64,000 bases of DNA from Larkinella sp. C7 (GTDB lineage Bacteria > Bacteroidota > Bacteroidia > Cytophagales > Spirosomataceae). Under the pieces are notes generated by a model, which saw only the letters and a program-made list of their open reading frames with translations, searched no databases and was not told where the DNA came from. Numbering within the stretch: the stretch's first letter is position 1; every line of letters begins with the position of its first letter. Shown here piece by piece: positions 38,728 through 48,179 of the stretch. The DNA lies in NCBI RefSeq assembly GCF_006149005.1, contig NZ_VBSL01000013.1:1-64000 (forward strand). The letters run 5' to 3'. The position numbers were made by a program, and so were the translations under genes.

Positions 38728-38735
38728 CAAAATTA
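38728..38735 (-). promoter_or_regulatory. -7 element TAATTTTG for tRNA-Val
   Basis: The minus strand reads TAATTTTG (TAnnTTTG), 18 bp upstream of the tRNA 5' end. It overlaps the stop-codon region of the upstream MFS gene on the same strand. Confidence 0.6.
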
Positions 38736-40052
38736 GGAGATTTCTTCGGTTTCCAAACGAACGCGGTAAACTTTTTGCGAAGGAATTCGCCACAGCAGCA
38801 GTAATCCGGCCACAAAAAGCACCAACAACGCCAAAACGCTGTTGCGCATACTCCCCGTAATCTGTTCAATCAGTCCGTACATCAATGTCCCGATCACGAT
38901 GGATAGTTTGTCTGTTACGTCGTAAAAACTGAAATACGAAGCCGTGTCCTGCGTTCCATCCGGAATGAGTTTAGAGTAAGTCGCCCGCGACAACGCCTGA
39001 ATGCCGCCCATCACCAACCCGACCACCACGGCCAGTGCATAAAACTGGTTTTCGCTCATCACGTAATACGCCCCGACGCAAATCCCGATCCAGACCGTTA
39101 CGGCCATCATCAGCGCGTAAATGTTGCCAAACCGCCCCGACAGCCGGGCAAACAGAATGGCTCCCGGAATGGCGATCAACTGAATGAGCAGAATGGTGAT
39201 GATCAGACTTTGGGCAGGCAATTTCAGTTCGTCACTGCCGAAGATGGTGGCGATGTACATCACCGTTTGGACGGCCATGTTGTAGATAAAAAAAGCCAGC
39301 AGAAACCGTTTCAACAACGTTTGCGTCTGCACCTGCGCATATACTTTCTTTAATTCCCGAAAACCGTTAAAAATCCAGTTGCCCGAGGTTTCGGTGCGAA
39401 TCCGGCGCTCGGCGGTCGGCAAATACCGGAACGAAAGCATGGCAAATCCAAACCACCAGACGCCCACCGTCAGGAATGAAATCCGGGAAGCCATCGCGCT
39501 GGACAGGCCGCCGTACCACTGCGGAAACAAAATCATGGTCAGGTTAAACACCATTAACAACACACTTCCGATGTACCCCATCGTAAAACCGCGCGCGCTG
39601 ACCCGGTCGATCTGGTCTTCAGTCACGATTTCGGGCAGATACGAATTGTAGAAAACGATGCTGCCGCCCCAACCGACCAAACTGAGAATAAAACAAAAAA
39701 CCGCAAAGGTCGTCGTCTCCTGCGTGAAGAAATACAGGAGCGCACAGCTAATGGAACCCAGAATACAGAAGAACTTCATGAACGACTTCTTCTGACCGCT
39801 GTAATCGGCCAGGGCGGACGAAAAAGGGCTTAGAAGCGCAATCAGGAGAAAGGAAGCCGAGACGGAATAGGAGAACAGAACCGAATTTTTTACCGGAAAT
39901 CCCAGAAAATCAATGACGTTGCCGCCCGCTTCGTTTAAGGCCGTCGCGCTGAAATAGACCGGAAAAATACTGGAAACGATGACCAGTGAATGCACGGAAT
40001 TCGCCCAGTCATACAGACACCAGGCGTTGACAATACGGGGGTTGTTTTTCAT
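38733..40052 (-). CDS. MFS transporter, UMF1/Atg22-like family
   Basis: 439 residues from the ATG at 40052. The upstream ATG at 40139 adds 29 non-conserved residues and was not chosen. The N-terminal YDWANS signature and twelve probable membrane segments mark the UMF1 branch of the major facilitator superfamily. Substrate is unknown; family members have been linked to efflux of amino acids or unspecified solutes. It stands alone, divergent from the DUF255 gene. Confidence 0.85.
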   Translation of the reverse strand: MKNNPRIVNAWCLYDWANSVHSLVIVSSIFPVYFSATALNEAGGNVIDFLGFPVKNSVLFSYSVSASFLLIALLSPFSSALADYSGQKKSFMKFFCILGSISCALLYFFTQETTTFAVFCFILSLVGWGGSIVFYNSYLPEIVTEDQIDRVSARGFTMGYIGSVLLMVFNLTMILFPQWYGGLSSAMASRISFLTVGVWWFGFAMLSFRYLPTAERRIRTETSGNWIFNGFRELKKVYAQVQTQTLLKRFLLAFFIYNMAVQTVMYIATIFGSDELKLPAQSLIITILLIQLIAIPGAILFARLSGRFGNIYALMMAVTVWIGICVGAYYVMSENQFYALAVVVGLVMGGIQALSRATYSKLIPDGTQDTASYFSFYDVTDKLSIVIGTLMYGLIEQITGSMRNSVLALLVLFVAGLLLLWRIPSQKVYRVRLETEEIS

Positions 40053-40223
40053 AAAAAAGGAGGAAGGCGTATTGGTGTAACCGAATGCAATCGAGCGTAA
40101 AAATAAACGGAAATTTGGTGTCGTCAATGACTCCTTCACGGATAAAAAACCGGTCTGGCTAAACTTCTATCGGCTAAACCGGGTTAAATTGGCAACCTTA
40201 CCGTGCTTCCGAGCCACACCTGT

Positions 40224-42287
40224 ATGAACCGACTTGCCCAAGAAAGTAGCCCCTATCTCCTGCAACACGCCCATAACCCGGTCGACTGGTTTCCCTGGGG
40301 ACCCGAAGCGCTGCAAAAAGCACAGCAGGAGAACAAACCGATTCTGGTGAGCATTGGGTATTCGGCCTGCCACTGGTGCCACGTCATGGAACGGGAATCC
40401 TTTGAAAATGAGCCGGTTGCGGCTGTCATGAACGAGCATTTTGTGTGTATTAAAGTGGATCGGGAGGAGCGCCCCGATGTGGATGCCATTTACATGGATG
40501 CCGTTCAGGCGATGGGGGTGCAGGGCGGCTGGCCCCTGAACGTATTCCTGATGCCCGACGCAAAACCGTTCTATGGCCTGACGTATCTCCCGGCCCGTCA
40601 GTGGGTGAACCTGCTGACCAGTGTACGCTCGGCATTTGCCGAACACCCGGATCAGTTGGCCGAATCTGCCGAGGGTTTTGCCAAACAACTGAACATGAGC
40701 GTAACGGAACAGTATTATCTGACCGATGCCGCCCCGGCCTTTACGCAGGAATTGCTCGAAGCGATGTATCAAAAACTGGCGTCATCGTTCGATTCGGTGA
40801 AAGGCGGCCCCCGTCGGGCACCCAAATTTCCGATGCCGAGCATCTACGGTTTTCTGCTGCGGTATTACCACGTCACGAAAAACGAAGAAGCTCTGAACCA
40901 CATTCGCCGGACACTCGATTTCATGGCACTGGGCGGTATTTACGACCAGATCGGGGGCGGATTCTCCCGTTACTCCGTTGATGACCAATGGTTTGCTCCT
41001 CATTTCGAGAAAATGCTGTACGACAACGGCCAGTTGGTTTCGCTTTATTCCGAAGCCTACAGCCTGACGCAAAGCCCCTTGTATCGCCAGACGGTTTTTC
41101 AGACGATCGACTTCCTCCAGCGGGAATTGACCAGTCCGGAAGGCGGTTTTTACTCGGCACTGGATGCCGACAGCGAAGGGGTCGAAGGCAAGTTCTACAC
41201 CTGGACAACCGCCGAATTGCAATCCATCCTGGAAGACGATTTCAGATGGTTTAGTGAATTATACCACATTGCACCCGATGGAAACTGGGAAGAACACGCG
41301 GGCGTCGGGCGAAACATTCTGCACCGCGTGGTGTCGAACGACGATTTTGCCCGGATGCAGGGCTGGTCTCAGGCAGAATTAGCCGACAAACTTTCCGCAG
41401 CGCACCAGAAGTTGATGGTCGTCCGGGACCAGCGCATCAGACCCGGACTGGACGACAAGATTCTGTGTTCCTGGAACGGTCTGATGCTGAAAGGACTGGT
41501 AATCGCCTACCGGGTTTTTGGGGAGGCCTCTTTCCTGGATCTGGCCGAACGAAATGCCCGTTTTATTCAGGAAAAACTGACCCATCCGGAAACCGGTCAA
41601 CTCTGGCACAGCTACAAATCCGGGGTGAGAGACCAGGACGGCGTCGCTACGATTACGGCCTATCTGGAAGATTATGCGGCTGTCATCGACGGTTTTCTGG
41701 CACTCTATCAGGCCACATTCAAGGAAGAATACCTGCTTGAAGCCGACCGGCTCGCTCGCTATACCCTCGATCATTTCTGGGATGAAGAAGATCATCTGTT
41801 CTTTTTCATCGACCAGGCTGGAGAAGCGTTGATTGCCCGAAAGAAGGAAGTGTTTGACAACGTCATTCCGGCGTCCAATTCCATCATGGCGCACAACCTC
41901 TACGCGCTCAGCCTGTTGCTGGAACGACCAGTAGATGGTGCTCCGGCTTACACGGATCTGCTCACGGCCATGCTGGGGCGGGTGCAACCCCTGCTGCAAC
42001 AAAATGCCGATTACCTGACGCACTGGGCCGCGCTCTACGCGATGCGGGTGCAGCCAACCGCCGAACTGGCCCTGGTGGGGCCGGATGCGGAGCAGTTCCG
42101 TCGCGAAATCGACCAACGGTTTTACCCCAACAAAATCCTGGCCGGAACCCTGACGGAAAGTGACCTTCCATTGCTGGAAAACCGGACAACGGTAAACGGA
42201 AAAACCGCTATTTACGTCTGTTACAACCGCAGTTGTCAATTGCCGGTTACGAGTGTGGAAGCTGCCTTGAGCAGTCTGGAGAACTAA
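40224..42287 (+). CDS. DUF255 thioredoxin-fold protein (YyaL/SPATA20-like)
   Basis: 687 residues from the ATG at 40224, where the conserved family N-terminus begins ([16 protein letters not shown]). The N-terminal thioredoxin-like domain has the family motif CHWCH (C49-H53). A long (alpha/alpha)6-barrel-like region follows, with [17 protein letters not shown] (about 240) and [10 protein letters not shown] (about 415). The family is near-universal; biochemical role is unsettled. Complete, no damaged motif. Confidence 0.9.
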   Translation: MNRLAQESSPYLLQHAHNPVDWFPWGPEALQKAQQENKPILVSIGYSACHWCHVMERESFENEPVAAVMNEHFVCIKVDREERPDVDAIYMDAVQAMGVQGGWPLNVFLMPDAKPFYGLTYLPARQWVNLLTSVRSAFAEHPDQLAESAEGFAKQLNMSVTEQYYLTDAAPAFTQELLEAMYQKLASSFDSVKGGPRRAPKFPMPSIYGFLLRYYHVTKNEEALNHIRRTLDFMALGGIYDQIGGGFSRYSVDDQWFAPHFEKMLYDNGQLVSLYSEAYSLTQSPLYRQTVFQTIDFLQRELTSPEGGFYSALDADSEGVEGKFYTWTTAELQSILEDDFRWFSELYHIAPDGNWEEHAGVGRNILHRVVSNDDFARMQGWSQAELADKLSAAHQKLMVVRDQRIRPGLDDKILCSWNGLMLKGLVIAYRVFGEASFLDLAERNARFIQEKLTHPETGQLWHSYKSGVRDQDGVATITAYLEDYAAVIDGFLALYQATFKEEYLLEADRLARYTLDHFWDEEDHLFFFIDQAGEALIARKKEVFDNVIPASNSIMAHNLYALSLLLERPVDGAPAYTDLLTAMLGRVQPLLQQNADYLTHWAALYAMRVQPTAELALVGPDAEQFRREIDQRFYPNKILAGTLTESDLPLLENRTTVNGKTAIYVCYNRSCQLPVTSVEAALSSLEN

Positions 42288-42309
42288 TGGAAACGACTTG
42301 GAATGTGTT

Positions 42310-42603
42310 TTAACCGCCAATCAGGACGGTGGGGAAGCCGAGCACGACGGTACCGCCGTGGGCCGTCGTATCGCCTACGCGGGCGGCTGGTTTTCCGGCA
42401 ACCAAAACCGTTGCCGATCCTTTGATGATGGAATCCGGCGGACCTGTACAGGTACACAAATCACCAACACAGGCAGCGGGCTGACCGCCAATCAGGACGA
42501 CGGCCTGACCGGGCGGCAGAATGGGACCGCCCACGTGGGGTACGGTGCCCGTTACCATCGGGCAAACGTGCAGATCTCCGACCCGGGCGGCTGGCAATCC
42601 CAT
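42310..42603 (-). CDS. PAAR-domain protein
   Basis: 97 residues, almost entirely a PAAR fold: PAARVGDLHVC, a central Pro/Gly strand (GGPILPPGQ), PAACVGD and a final PAARVGDTTAHGG. PAAR proteins cap the spike of type VI secretion systems or related injection machines and may carry effectors. This one has no effector extension. No tube, sheath or baseplate gene is visible in the window. It lies directly after a small membrane-protein gene on the same strand. Confidence 0.9.
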   Translation of the reverse strand: MGLPAARVGDLHVCPMVTGTVPHVGGPILPPGQAVVLIGGQPAACVGDLCTCTGPPDSIIKGSATVLVAGKPAARVGDTTAHGGTVVLGFPTVLIGG

Positions 42604-42610
42604 GCTATGT

Positions 42611-42811
42611 TTAAATCACTTTGATCAGTTTGAGAACCATGTACACACCACTGGGGCTGGCAGCGCCTTTTTTGTGGCTGAAGATGGTTTTGGAGTTGAT
42701 GACACCCAGATTTTTAGAACGCACCTGTTCCCGACCCAGGGTGGTGAGTCCCAGTCCAACCAGCAGGTACAACCCGGCCAACATCAATCGATTTCTGAAT
42801 AGCTTTTTCAT
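42611..42811 (-). CDS. Small membrane-anchored hypothetical protein
   Basis: 66 residues: a basic start, one helix (LMLAGLYLLVGLGLTTLG) and a short soluble tail. Its stop is 7 bp before the PAAR start. GGAGAGG lies about 20 bp upstream of its ATG. No known domain. The link to the PAAR protein is positional only. Confidence 0.5.
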   Translation of the reverse strand: MKKLFRNRLMLAGLYLLVGLGLTTLGREQVRSKNLGVINSKTIFSHKKGAASPSGVYMVLKLIKVI

Positions 42812-42973
42812 CGTATCAGGTCAACTTTTTCCTCTCCATTTCCTGAAAAATCAGGATCAAAACCGGTGGTGAGCGGACAATTCGTTTCGATGCCCAAAAG
42901 TACACGGTTGTTCCGGAAGAATAATGCGTAGTTTCCCCTGTTTTGCGAAGTGAAAAGTACCTTTTTTACGCCG

Positions 42974-43573
42974 TCAGGAAATGCGGCCGGGGTTTTCGTT
43001 GGCAAAAGCCGACCAGGCTCCTTTCTTCGATTTCTTACCCGTCGATTTTGTTCCCGGCAGCGCATTTTTGTGAAAGTGGTGGCAAATGGCAATCGCCAGG
43101 GCATCCGTCGCATCGAAAAACTCGGGATTGATTTCGGCATGCAACAAATGCCCCACCATATGGGAAACCTGCTCTTTGGACGCATTGCCGTTGCCCGTTA
43201 CCGATTGCTTCACCTTCCGGGGGGAATATTCCACGATCGGGATACCGCGTGACAGCGCAGCGGCCATGGCCACACCCTGCGCGCGCCCCAGTTTCAGCAT
43301 CGCCTGGACGTTTTTCCCGAAAAAGGGATCCTCAATCGCCATTTCATCGGGCAGGTGCTCCTCGATCAGTTGAATCATCCGATCAAAGAGTTTCTTCAAT
43401 TTCAGTTCGTGGGTGCTATATTTGCTCAGGTGAATGACGCCGTATTGCAACATACTCATCTGATCTTTCTGGATTCGGATGACGCCATAACCCGCAATCT
43501 GCGTTCCGGGATCGACCCCCAGAATAATTTTGTCGTACGCTTCAAGTTCGGTAGCAGCAAGTGGAATGGGCAT
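42974..43573 (-). CDS. ruvC: Crossover junction endodeoxyribonuclease RuvC
   Basis: 199 residues. It resolves Holliday junctions in recombination and repair. The four acidic catalytic residues are in place: D21 (GVDPGT), E81 (MAIEDPF), D154 and D157 (DATDAL). A KVKQSVTGNG loop is also typical. The C-terminal tail past about 170 is basic and low complexity and longer than in E. coli RuvC. The start overlaps the 5' flank of the divergent LPG-synthase-like gene. Confidence 0.95.
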   Translation of the reverse strand: MPIPLAATELEAYDKIILGVDPGTQIAGYGVIRIQKDQMSMLQYGVIHLSKYSTHELKLKKLFDRMIQLIEEHLPDEMAIEDPFFGKNVQAMLKLGRAQGVAMAAALSRGIPIVEYSPRKVKQSVTGNGNASKEQVSHMVGHLLHAEINPEFFDATDALAIAICHHFHKNALPGTKSTGKKSKKGAWSAFANENPGRIS

Positions 43574-43605
43574 GGAAGGTCGTACGGATTTTTAGCAAGG
43601 AAACT

Positions 43606-44592
43606 ATGCAAAGTAACGGGTTCGTCCCTCAAAGAACGTATTCCAGGACCAAAAAAATCGTTTTTTGGTCAAAAATCGGCATTCTTACCCTGATCGTCAG
43701 TTACATCGGTATTACCCTGAATCGCCAGCAACACGACCTGCAATCCGTCTTTACCTACTGGAAAACCGCCAACTGGCTCAGCCTCCCGGCTTTATTGCTC
43801 CTGCTGTTTACGCCTGCCAACTGGCTGCTCGAAGCCCTGAAATGGAAGATTCTGGTTCAACGGGTCGAACCCATTTCGGTAAAAGAAGCGACCCAGGGCG
43901 TGTTGGCCGGTCTGGCGATGGGGTTTGCCCTGCCCGCCCAACTGGGCGACACCGCCGGTCGGCTGCTGTCGCTCCGCTCCGACCAACGCTGGCAGGGCAT
44001 CGGTGCGGCCCTTGTTTCGGGCGGCATGCAGTTTCTGGCCGCCGTGTTTTTCGGAACCATCGCTCTGTTCGTCCAGCTTCAGTTCGAAACGGAAGCCTGG
44101 CCTGTTGCGCAGGGCGTGCTGTTCTGGCTCCTGGTGCTGACGATGGGGCTGGCGGTTCTGGCGGCCTGGCAGCGGCACCGGCTGGTTCATCTGCCCGTTC
44201 GCTGGCTGCAACGCTGGGAAAAATACTGGTCGGTCGCTTCCTATTATACGACATCGGAGTTGGTCCTGGCTTTCAGTGCGGCCTCGCTCCGCTACCTGAC
44301 TTTCTCGCTGCAATTTTATTTCGCCCTGCTCATTTTCGGCATTCAGTTACCGCTTCGGGAAACCGCAACCGGGATCGGACTGGTGTATCTGGGAAAAACG
44401 ATTATTCCGGCCTTTAACCTGCTCAGTGATCTGGGCGTTCGGGAAGCCACGTCCATGTGGGTGTTCGGCCAATGGCAGGTTCCGGCTCCGCAAATTCTGT
44501 CGGCAACCCTCACGCTCTGGTTGTTCAATATTCTGGCCCCGGTGTTGGTCGGGCTGTTCTGGGTCTGGAAACTAAAGCTATCAACACACTGA
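43606..44592 (+). CDS. LPG-synthase transmembrane-domain protein (UPF0104/AglD-like)
   Basis: 328 residues from the ATG at 43606; an in-frame GTG at 43561 would run into ruvC's 5' end and is less likely. About eight membrane helices, with the family segments WLLEALKWKILV and GFALPAQLGDTAGRL. The soluble aminoacyl-transfer domain of MprF is absent, so it is the flippase/synthase-like membrane half only. It starts a tight run with a GT2, a deacetylase and another GT2, suggesting glycolipid synthesis. Confidence 0.8.
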   Translation: MQSNGFVPQRTYSRTKKIVFWSKIGILTLIVSYIGITLNRQQHDLQSVFTYWKTANWLSLPALLLLLFTPANWLLEALKWKILVQRVEPISVKEATQGVLAGLAMGFALPAQLGDTAGRLLSLRSDQRWQGIGAALVSGGMQFLAAVFFGTIALFVQLQFETEAWPVAQGVLFWLLVLTMGLAVLAAWQRHRLVHLPVRWLQRWEKYWSVASYYTTSELVLAFSAASLRYLTFSLQFYFALLIFGIQLPLRETATGIGLVYLGKTIIPAFNLLSDLGVREATSMWVFGQWQVPAPQILSATLTLWLFNILAPVLVGLFWVWKLKLSTH

Positions 44593-44598
44593 CCGATC

Positions 44599-45732
44599 AT
44601 GTTGTCTATTCTTCTGGTAATCTCCATCAGTTACGCTTTCTTCACGCTTATTCTGGCCGTAACCTGGTGGCGGATGACCGTGTTTACGGTTCCCGCAATG
44701 TCCCAAAACGCCAGTTCACCCCGAATCAGTGTCATCATTCCGGTTCGCAACGAAGAACATACCCTGCCCCTGCTGCTGCGTGATCTGCAAAACCAGACCT
44801 ATTCTTCCAACGGTTTTGAAGTCATCGTTGCGGACGACTCATCAACGGATAACACCCTGAAAATCACGCAGTCGCTGGTTGGACAAATGTCCTACTCCCT
44901 CCGACCGCTGCCGCTGGCCAATGAACCGACCACGTCGCCGAAGAAACGGGCGATTCGGCAAAGCATCGCGATGGCCACCGGCGACCTGATCGTAACGACC
45001 GACGGCGACTGCCGCGTGGGGCCGAAATGGCTCGAAACGATTGCGGCTTTTTACCAGCAAACCGGCGCCCAGCTCATCAGTGGCCCGATCAGTTTCAATA
45101 CCGATCATTCCGCTTTCGGGAACCTGCAAACCGTCGAAAGCAGCAGCCTCATTGGCGCGGGGGCCTGCACGATGGCCCTGGGCTTTCCGACGATGTGCAA
45201 CGGCGCCAACCTGACCTACGAAAAACGGGCTTTTGTAGCCGTAGACGGTTTTGCAGGCATCGACCATGTGGCTTCCGGTGACGATGAACTGCTCATGCAC
45301 AAGATTGCCAGCCGGTATCCTGCGGGCGTAAAATTCCTGAAAAGCCCGGATGCGATTGTCCACACCGCTCCCCAGCCGACGCTGGAAGCATTCTACCACC
45401 AGCGGAAGCGGTGGGCCAGCAAATGGCGCGCGTACCAGAGCGTATTGCCGTCGATTTTGGCGGTTTTTATCTTTGCCAGCAACCTGGCGCTGCCCGTCGC
45501 CCTGCTCGCTTATGGCTTCGGAAATCTGTCGGCGTCGCAACTAATCGGTATCGTAGCCTTGAAAGCTGTGCCGGAGTGGCTATTTTTGGGCTCCGTATTG
45601 GTGTTCCTGAAAAAAAAGCCGGTACTTTTCTGGATTCCGGTCACGCAATTGGTGTATCCTTTGTACGTGGTTTTTTTCGGGCTGGCGGCTCAGCAAAAGG
45701 GATTTCGCTGGAAAGACCGGACGTTGCGTTAA
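44599..45732 (+). CDS. GT2 glycosyltransferase with membrane helices
   Basis: 377 residues: an N-terminal helix, a GT-A domain (VADDSSTDNT, metal site TTDGDC), a QxxRW-type motif (HQRKRWASK) and C-terminal hydrophobic segments, as in processive or lipid-acting GT2 enzymes. Seven bp after the LPG-synthase-like gene. Confidence 0.86.
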   Translation: MLSILLVISISYAFFTLILAVTWWRMTVFTVPAMSQNASSPRISVIIPVRNEEHTLPLLLRDLQNQTYSSNGFEVIVADDSSTDNTLKITQSLVGQMSYSLRPLPLANEPTTSPKKRAIRQSIAMATGDLIVTTDGDCRVGPKWLETIAAFYQQTGAQLISGPISFNTDHSAFGNLQTVESSSLIGAGACTMALGFPTMCNGANLTYEKRAFVAVDGFAGIDHVASGDDELLMHKIASRYPAGVKFLKSPDAIVHTAPQPTLEAFYHQRKRWASKWRAYQSVLPSILAVFIFASNLALPVALLAYGFGNLSASQLIGIVALKAVPEWLFLGSVLVFLKKKPVLFWIPVTQLVYPLYVVFFGLAAQQKGFRWKDRTLR

Positions 45733-45765
45733 TCCCACCAAAAACCGCATCAGCGAACTGATTCT

Positions 45766-46413
45766 ATGTTTTTACATAAAACAAATTTCCTGCTTCGGGC
45801 CTTCTACCCCCGCTTTGAGTGGCGCATTCCGACCCGGGAGAAGGTGATTTACCTGACGTTTGACGACGGCCCCATCCCGGACGTCACCGAATTTGTGCTG
45901 GAAACGCTGCAAAACCACCAGGCCAAAGCGACGTTTTTTTGCATTGGCGACAACGTCAAAAAGCATCCCGGTATCTTTCAGCAGGTACACCAGGCAGGCC
46001 ATTCCATTGGCAATCACACCTTTAACCATTTGAATGGCTGGAAAACCGAGGACGAACCATATCTGGAAAACGTTCGGCAGTGTCAGCAGCAGTTGGACCT
46101 GCCGACCCGGCTTTTTCGTCCGCCCTACGGCCGCATGAAACGCAGCCAGGGCCACGAAGTCCTGAAGACGCATGATGTCATCATGTGGGATGTGCTGACG
46201 GGCGATTTTTCGCTGTCGCTACAGCCGGAGGTGGTGCTGCAGAAAACGCTGAAATACACCGAACCGGGTTCCATCATCCTGTTTCACGACAGCCTGAAAG
46301 CCTGGCCCCGCATGAGTTACGCCTTGCCACGGGTCCTGTCCCATTTTTCAGAACGGGGGTATCGCTTTGACGGTTTACCCCAAACGTCCGGTTTCAGGAC
46401 TTCGGTGGCGTGA
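45766..46413 (+). CDS. Polysaccharide deacetylase (NodB/CE4 family)
   Basis: 215 residues with a NodB catalytic domain: the metal and base Asp pair in TFDDGP (D33, D34), the metal-binding His pair in GNHTFNH (H84, H88), RPPYG near 122 and a closing HD motif (LFHDS). No signal peptide; a hydrophobic patch starts at the N-terminus. It would remove N- or O-acetyl groups from a sugar made by the neighbouring GT2s. Its stop overlaps the next start by 4 bp. Confidence 0.9.
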   Translation: MFLHKTNFLLRAFYPRFEWRIPTREKVIYLTFDDGPIPDVTEFVLETLQNHQAKATFFCIGDNVKKHPGIFQQVHQAGHSIGNHTFNHLNGWKTEDEPYLENVRQCQQQLDLPTRLFRPPYGRMKRSQGHEVLKTHDVIMWDVLTGDFSLSLQPEVVLQKTLKYTEPGSIILFHDSLKAWPRMSYALPRVLSHFSERGYRFDGLPQTSGFRTSVA

Positions 46414-47402
46414 ACATTGACCTCAGCATTCTGATTGCCGCCCGCAATGAGGAAGACTCCATTCTCCGCTGTCTTCAGGCCATCGAGCAACTTCAGTATC
46501 CCCCGGATCGCTACGAAGTGCTGATTGGCAATGACCAGTCGGAGGACCAAACCGGGGAACTGGTGGCCGGTTTTATTGGCAATAAACCGCGTTACCGGCT
46601 TTTCACCATCACGCAAAAAGTGGGAAACCAGGCCGGAAAAGCCAATGTGTTGGCGCAGTTAGCCCAACACGCGCAGGGGCAGATTTTGCTGTTTACCGAT
46701 GCTGACTGCGCCGTATCGCCCGACTGGCTTTCCGGGATGCTAAAACCGTTTGAACAAGAACGACTCGGGATTCTGACGGGCTGTACGCAGATTGTCGGGC
46801 ATACGGTTTTTCAGAAATTGCAGGCCGTCGACTGGTTTTATGGACAATACCTGATCAAGCAATTGGCCGATCTGAACATTCCGGTGACGGCGATGGGCAA
46901 CAACATGGCGGTGCGCCGAACGGCTTACGATGCGGTGGGTGGGTACGAAAATCTGCCTTTTTCGGTGGTGGAAGATTACCAACTGTTTACAGAAATCGTG
47001 CAGCGCGGTTTTGCTTTCGGCCACCTCTTCCATCAGGAGGTGCTGGCAACCACCCGGCCGTTACCAGATTGGCAAAGTTGGTTGCATCAACGAAAACGCT
47101 GGATGGTCGGGGCATTGCAGTTACCGCCGTATTTTATCGTCCTTTTTCTCCTGCAACTGCTTTTTTATCCGCTGCTGATCGTTCTGGCGTTCTGGTTTCC
47201 GACCGCAGCGGCAACGATCTGGCTGATTAAGTTTGTTACCCAGACGGCCCAACTGCTCTGGATTCTGAACCGGTTTCGCCGGTGGGACCTGCTGCCGTAT
47301 TTGATCGGCTTCGAGTTTTACCTGCACATCGGCTATTGTATTTCACTGATTTATTATTGGTTACCCACGAAGCTGGTCTGGAAAGGCCGAACGTATTCAT
47401 GA
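46410..47402 (+). CDS. GT2 glycosyltransferase with membrane helices
   Basis: 330 residues, GTG start overlapping the deacetylase stop by 4 bases. GT-A motifs AARNEED, GNDQSEDQT, FTDADC and HQRKRW (QxxRW type), then C-terminal membrane helices. It resembles the 44599 enzyme in layout and probably adds another sugar in the same lipid-linked pathway. Its stop overlaps tatD by 4 bases. Confidence 0.86.
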   Translation: MNIDLSILIAARNEEDSILRCLQAIEQLQYPPDRYEVLIGNDQSEDQTGELVAGFIGNKPRYRLFTITQKVGNQAGKANVLAQLAQHAQGQILLFTDADCAVSPDWLSGMLKPFEQERLGILTGCTQIVGHTVFQKLQAVDWFYGQYLIKQLADLNIPVTAMGNNMAVRRTAYDAVGGYENLPFSVVEDYQLFTEIVQRGFAFGHLFHQEVLATTRPLPDWQSWLHQRKRWMVGALQLPPYFIVLFLLQLLFYPLLIVLAFWFPTAAATIWLIKFVTQTAQLLWILNRFRRWDLLPYLIGFEFYLHIGYCISLIYYWLPTKLVWKGRTYS

Positions 47403-48178
47403 TCGACACCCACGCCCATATTTACGATTTGCAATTTGAAGACAAGGACGCCATGCTGTCGGCGGCTGAAACCCAGGGCATTTCCCAAATCTGGATGCCC
47501 AATTGCGCCACCGAAACCATCGACGCCATGATGGCCCTGGCCGAACGGTTTCCCGACCGCTGCTTGCCGATGATGGGCCTTCATCCCTGCTACGTCAACG
47601 AAACCGTCGAAGACGAACTGGCAACCGTCGAAAGTTGGCTGAACCGCTATCCGTTTCTTTTCATCGGCGAAATTGGTCTGGATTTTTACTGGGATCTGAC
47701 CCACGTCGACCGTCAATTTGAAGCCTTCACGGTTCAGTTGCAATGGGCCTCGCAGCGAAATGTACCCATTTCCATTCACAGCCGTTCCGCTGCCAACGGC
47801 GGTCGAAATGCCTTTGCCGAGGCTGCTGATCTCATCGAAAAACTGGCTCTGCCTAACCTGAACGGCATTTTTCACTGTTTCGTCGGAACCGTGGAGGAAG
47901 CGCACCGCGCCATTGAACTGGGTTTCAAATTAGGCATCGGGGGCGTTTCAACCTTCAAAAATGGCGGTTTGGACAAGGTGCTGCCGCACATCGACCTGGA
48001 ACATCTGGTGCTCGAAACCGATGCGCCGTACCTGGCTCCCGTTCCCTACCGGGGCAAACGAAACGAACCGGCGTACCTGACATTGATTGCCCAGCGGGTC
48101 GCCGATTTGAAGCAGGTTCCACTCGCGCAGGTAAAAGCGCAAACCACCCAAAATGCCCAACAGCTTTTGATCCGCTAA
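47399..48178 (+). CDS. tatD: TatD-family metal-dependent hydrolase
   Basis: 259 residues from the ATG at 47399, chosen because MIDTHAHIYD is the family N-terminus (metal His pair H5/H7) and because it overlaps the previous stop as ATGA. Further ligands: Glu in GEIGLDFY, His in ISIHSRSA, HCFVGT, and Asp in LETDAPYL. TatD proteins are DNases or D-aminoacyl-type hydrolases by family; the exact role is unresolved. Confidence 0.92.
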   Translation: MIDTHAHIYDLQFEDKDAMLSAAETQGISQIWMPNCATETIDAMMALAERFPDRCLPMMGLHPCYVNETVEDELATVESWLNRYPFLFIGEIGLDFYWDLTHVDRQFEAFTVQLQWASQRNVPISIHSRSAANGGRNAFAEAADLIEKLALPNLNGIFHCFVGTVEEAHRAIELGFKLGIGGVSTFKNGGLDKVLPHIDLEHLVLETDAPYLAPVPYRGKRNEPAYLTLIAQRVADLKQVPLAQVKAQTTQNAQQLLIR

Positions 48179-48179
48179 C

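Noticed and set aside
42808-43185. 125-codon minus-strand frame overlapping the end of ruvC
   Set aside because: Overlaps ruvC in another frame and lacks domains; ruvC fully explains the DNA.
43561-43605. GTG start for the LPG-synthase-like gene at 43561
   Set aside because: It would overlap the divergent ruvC 5' end; the ATG at 43606 is simpler.
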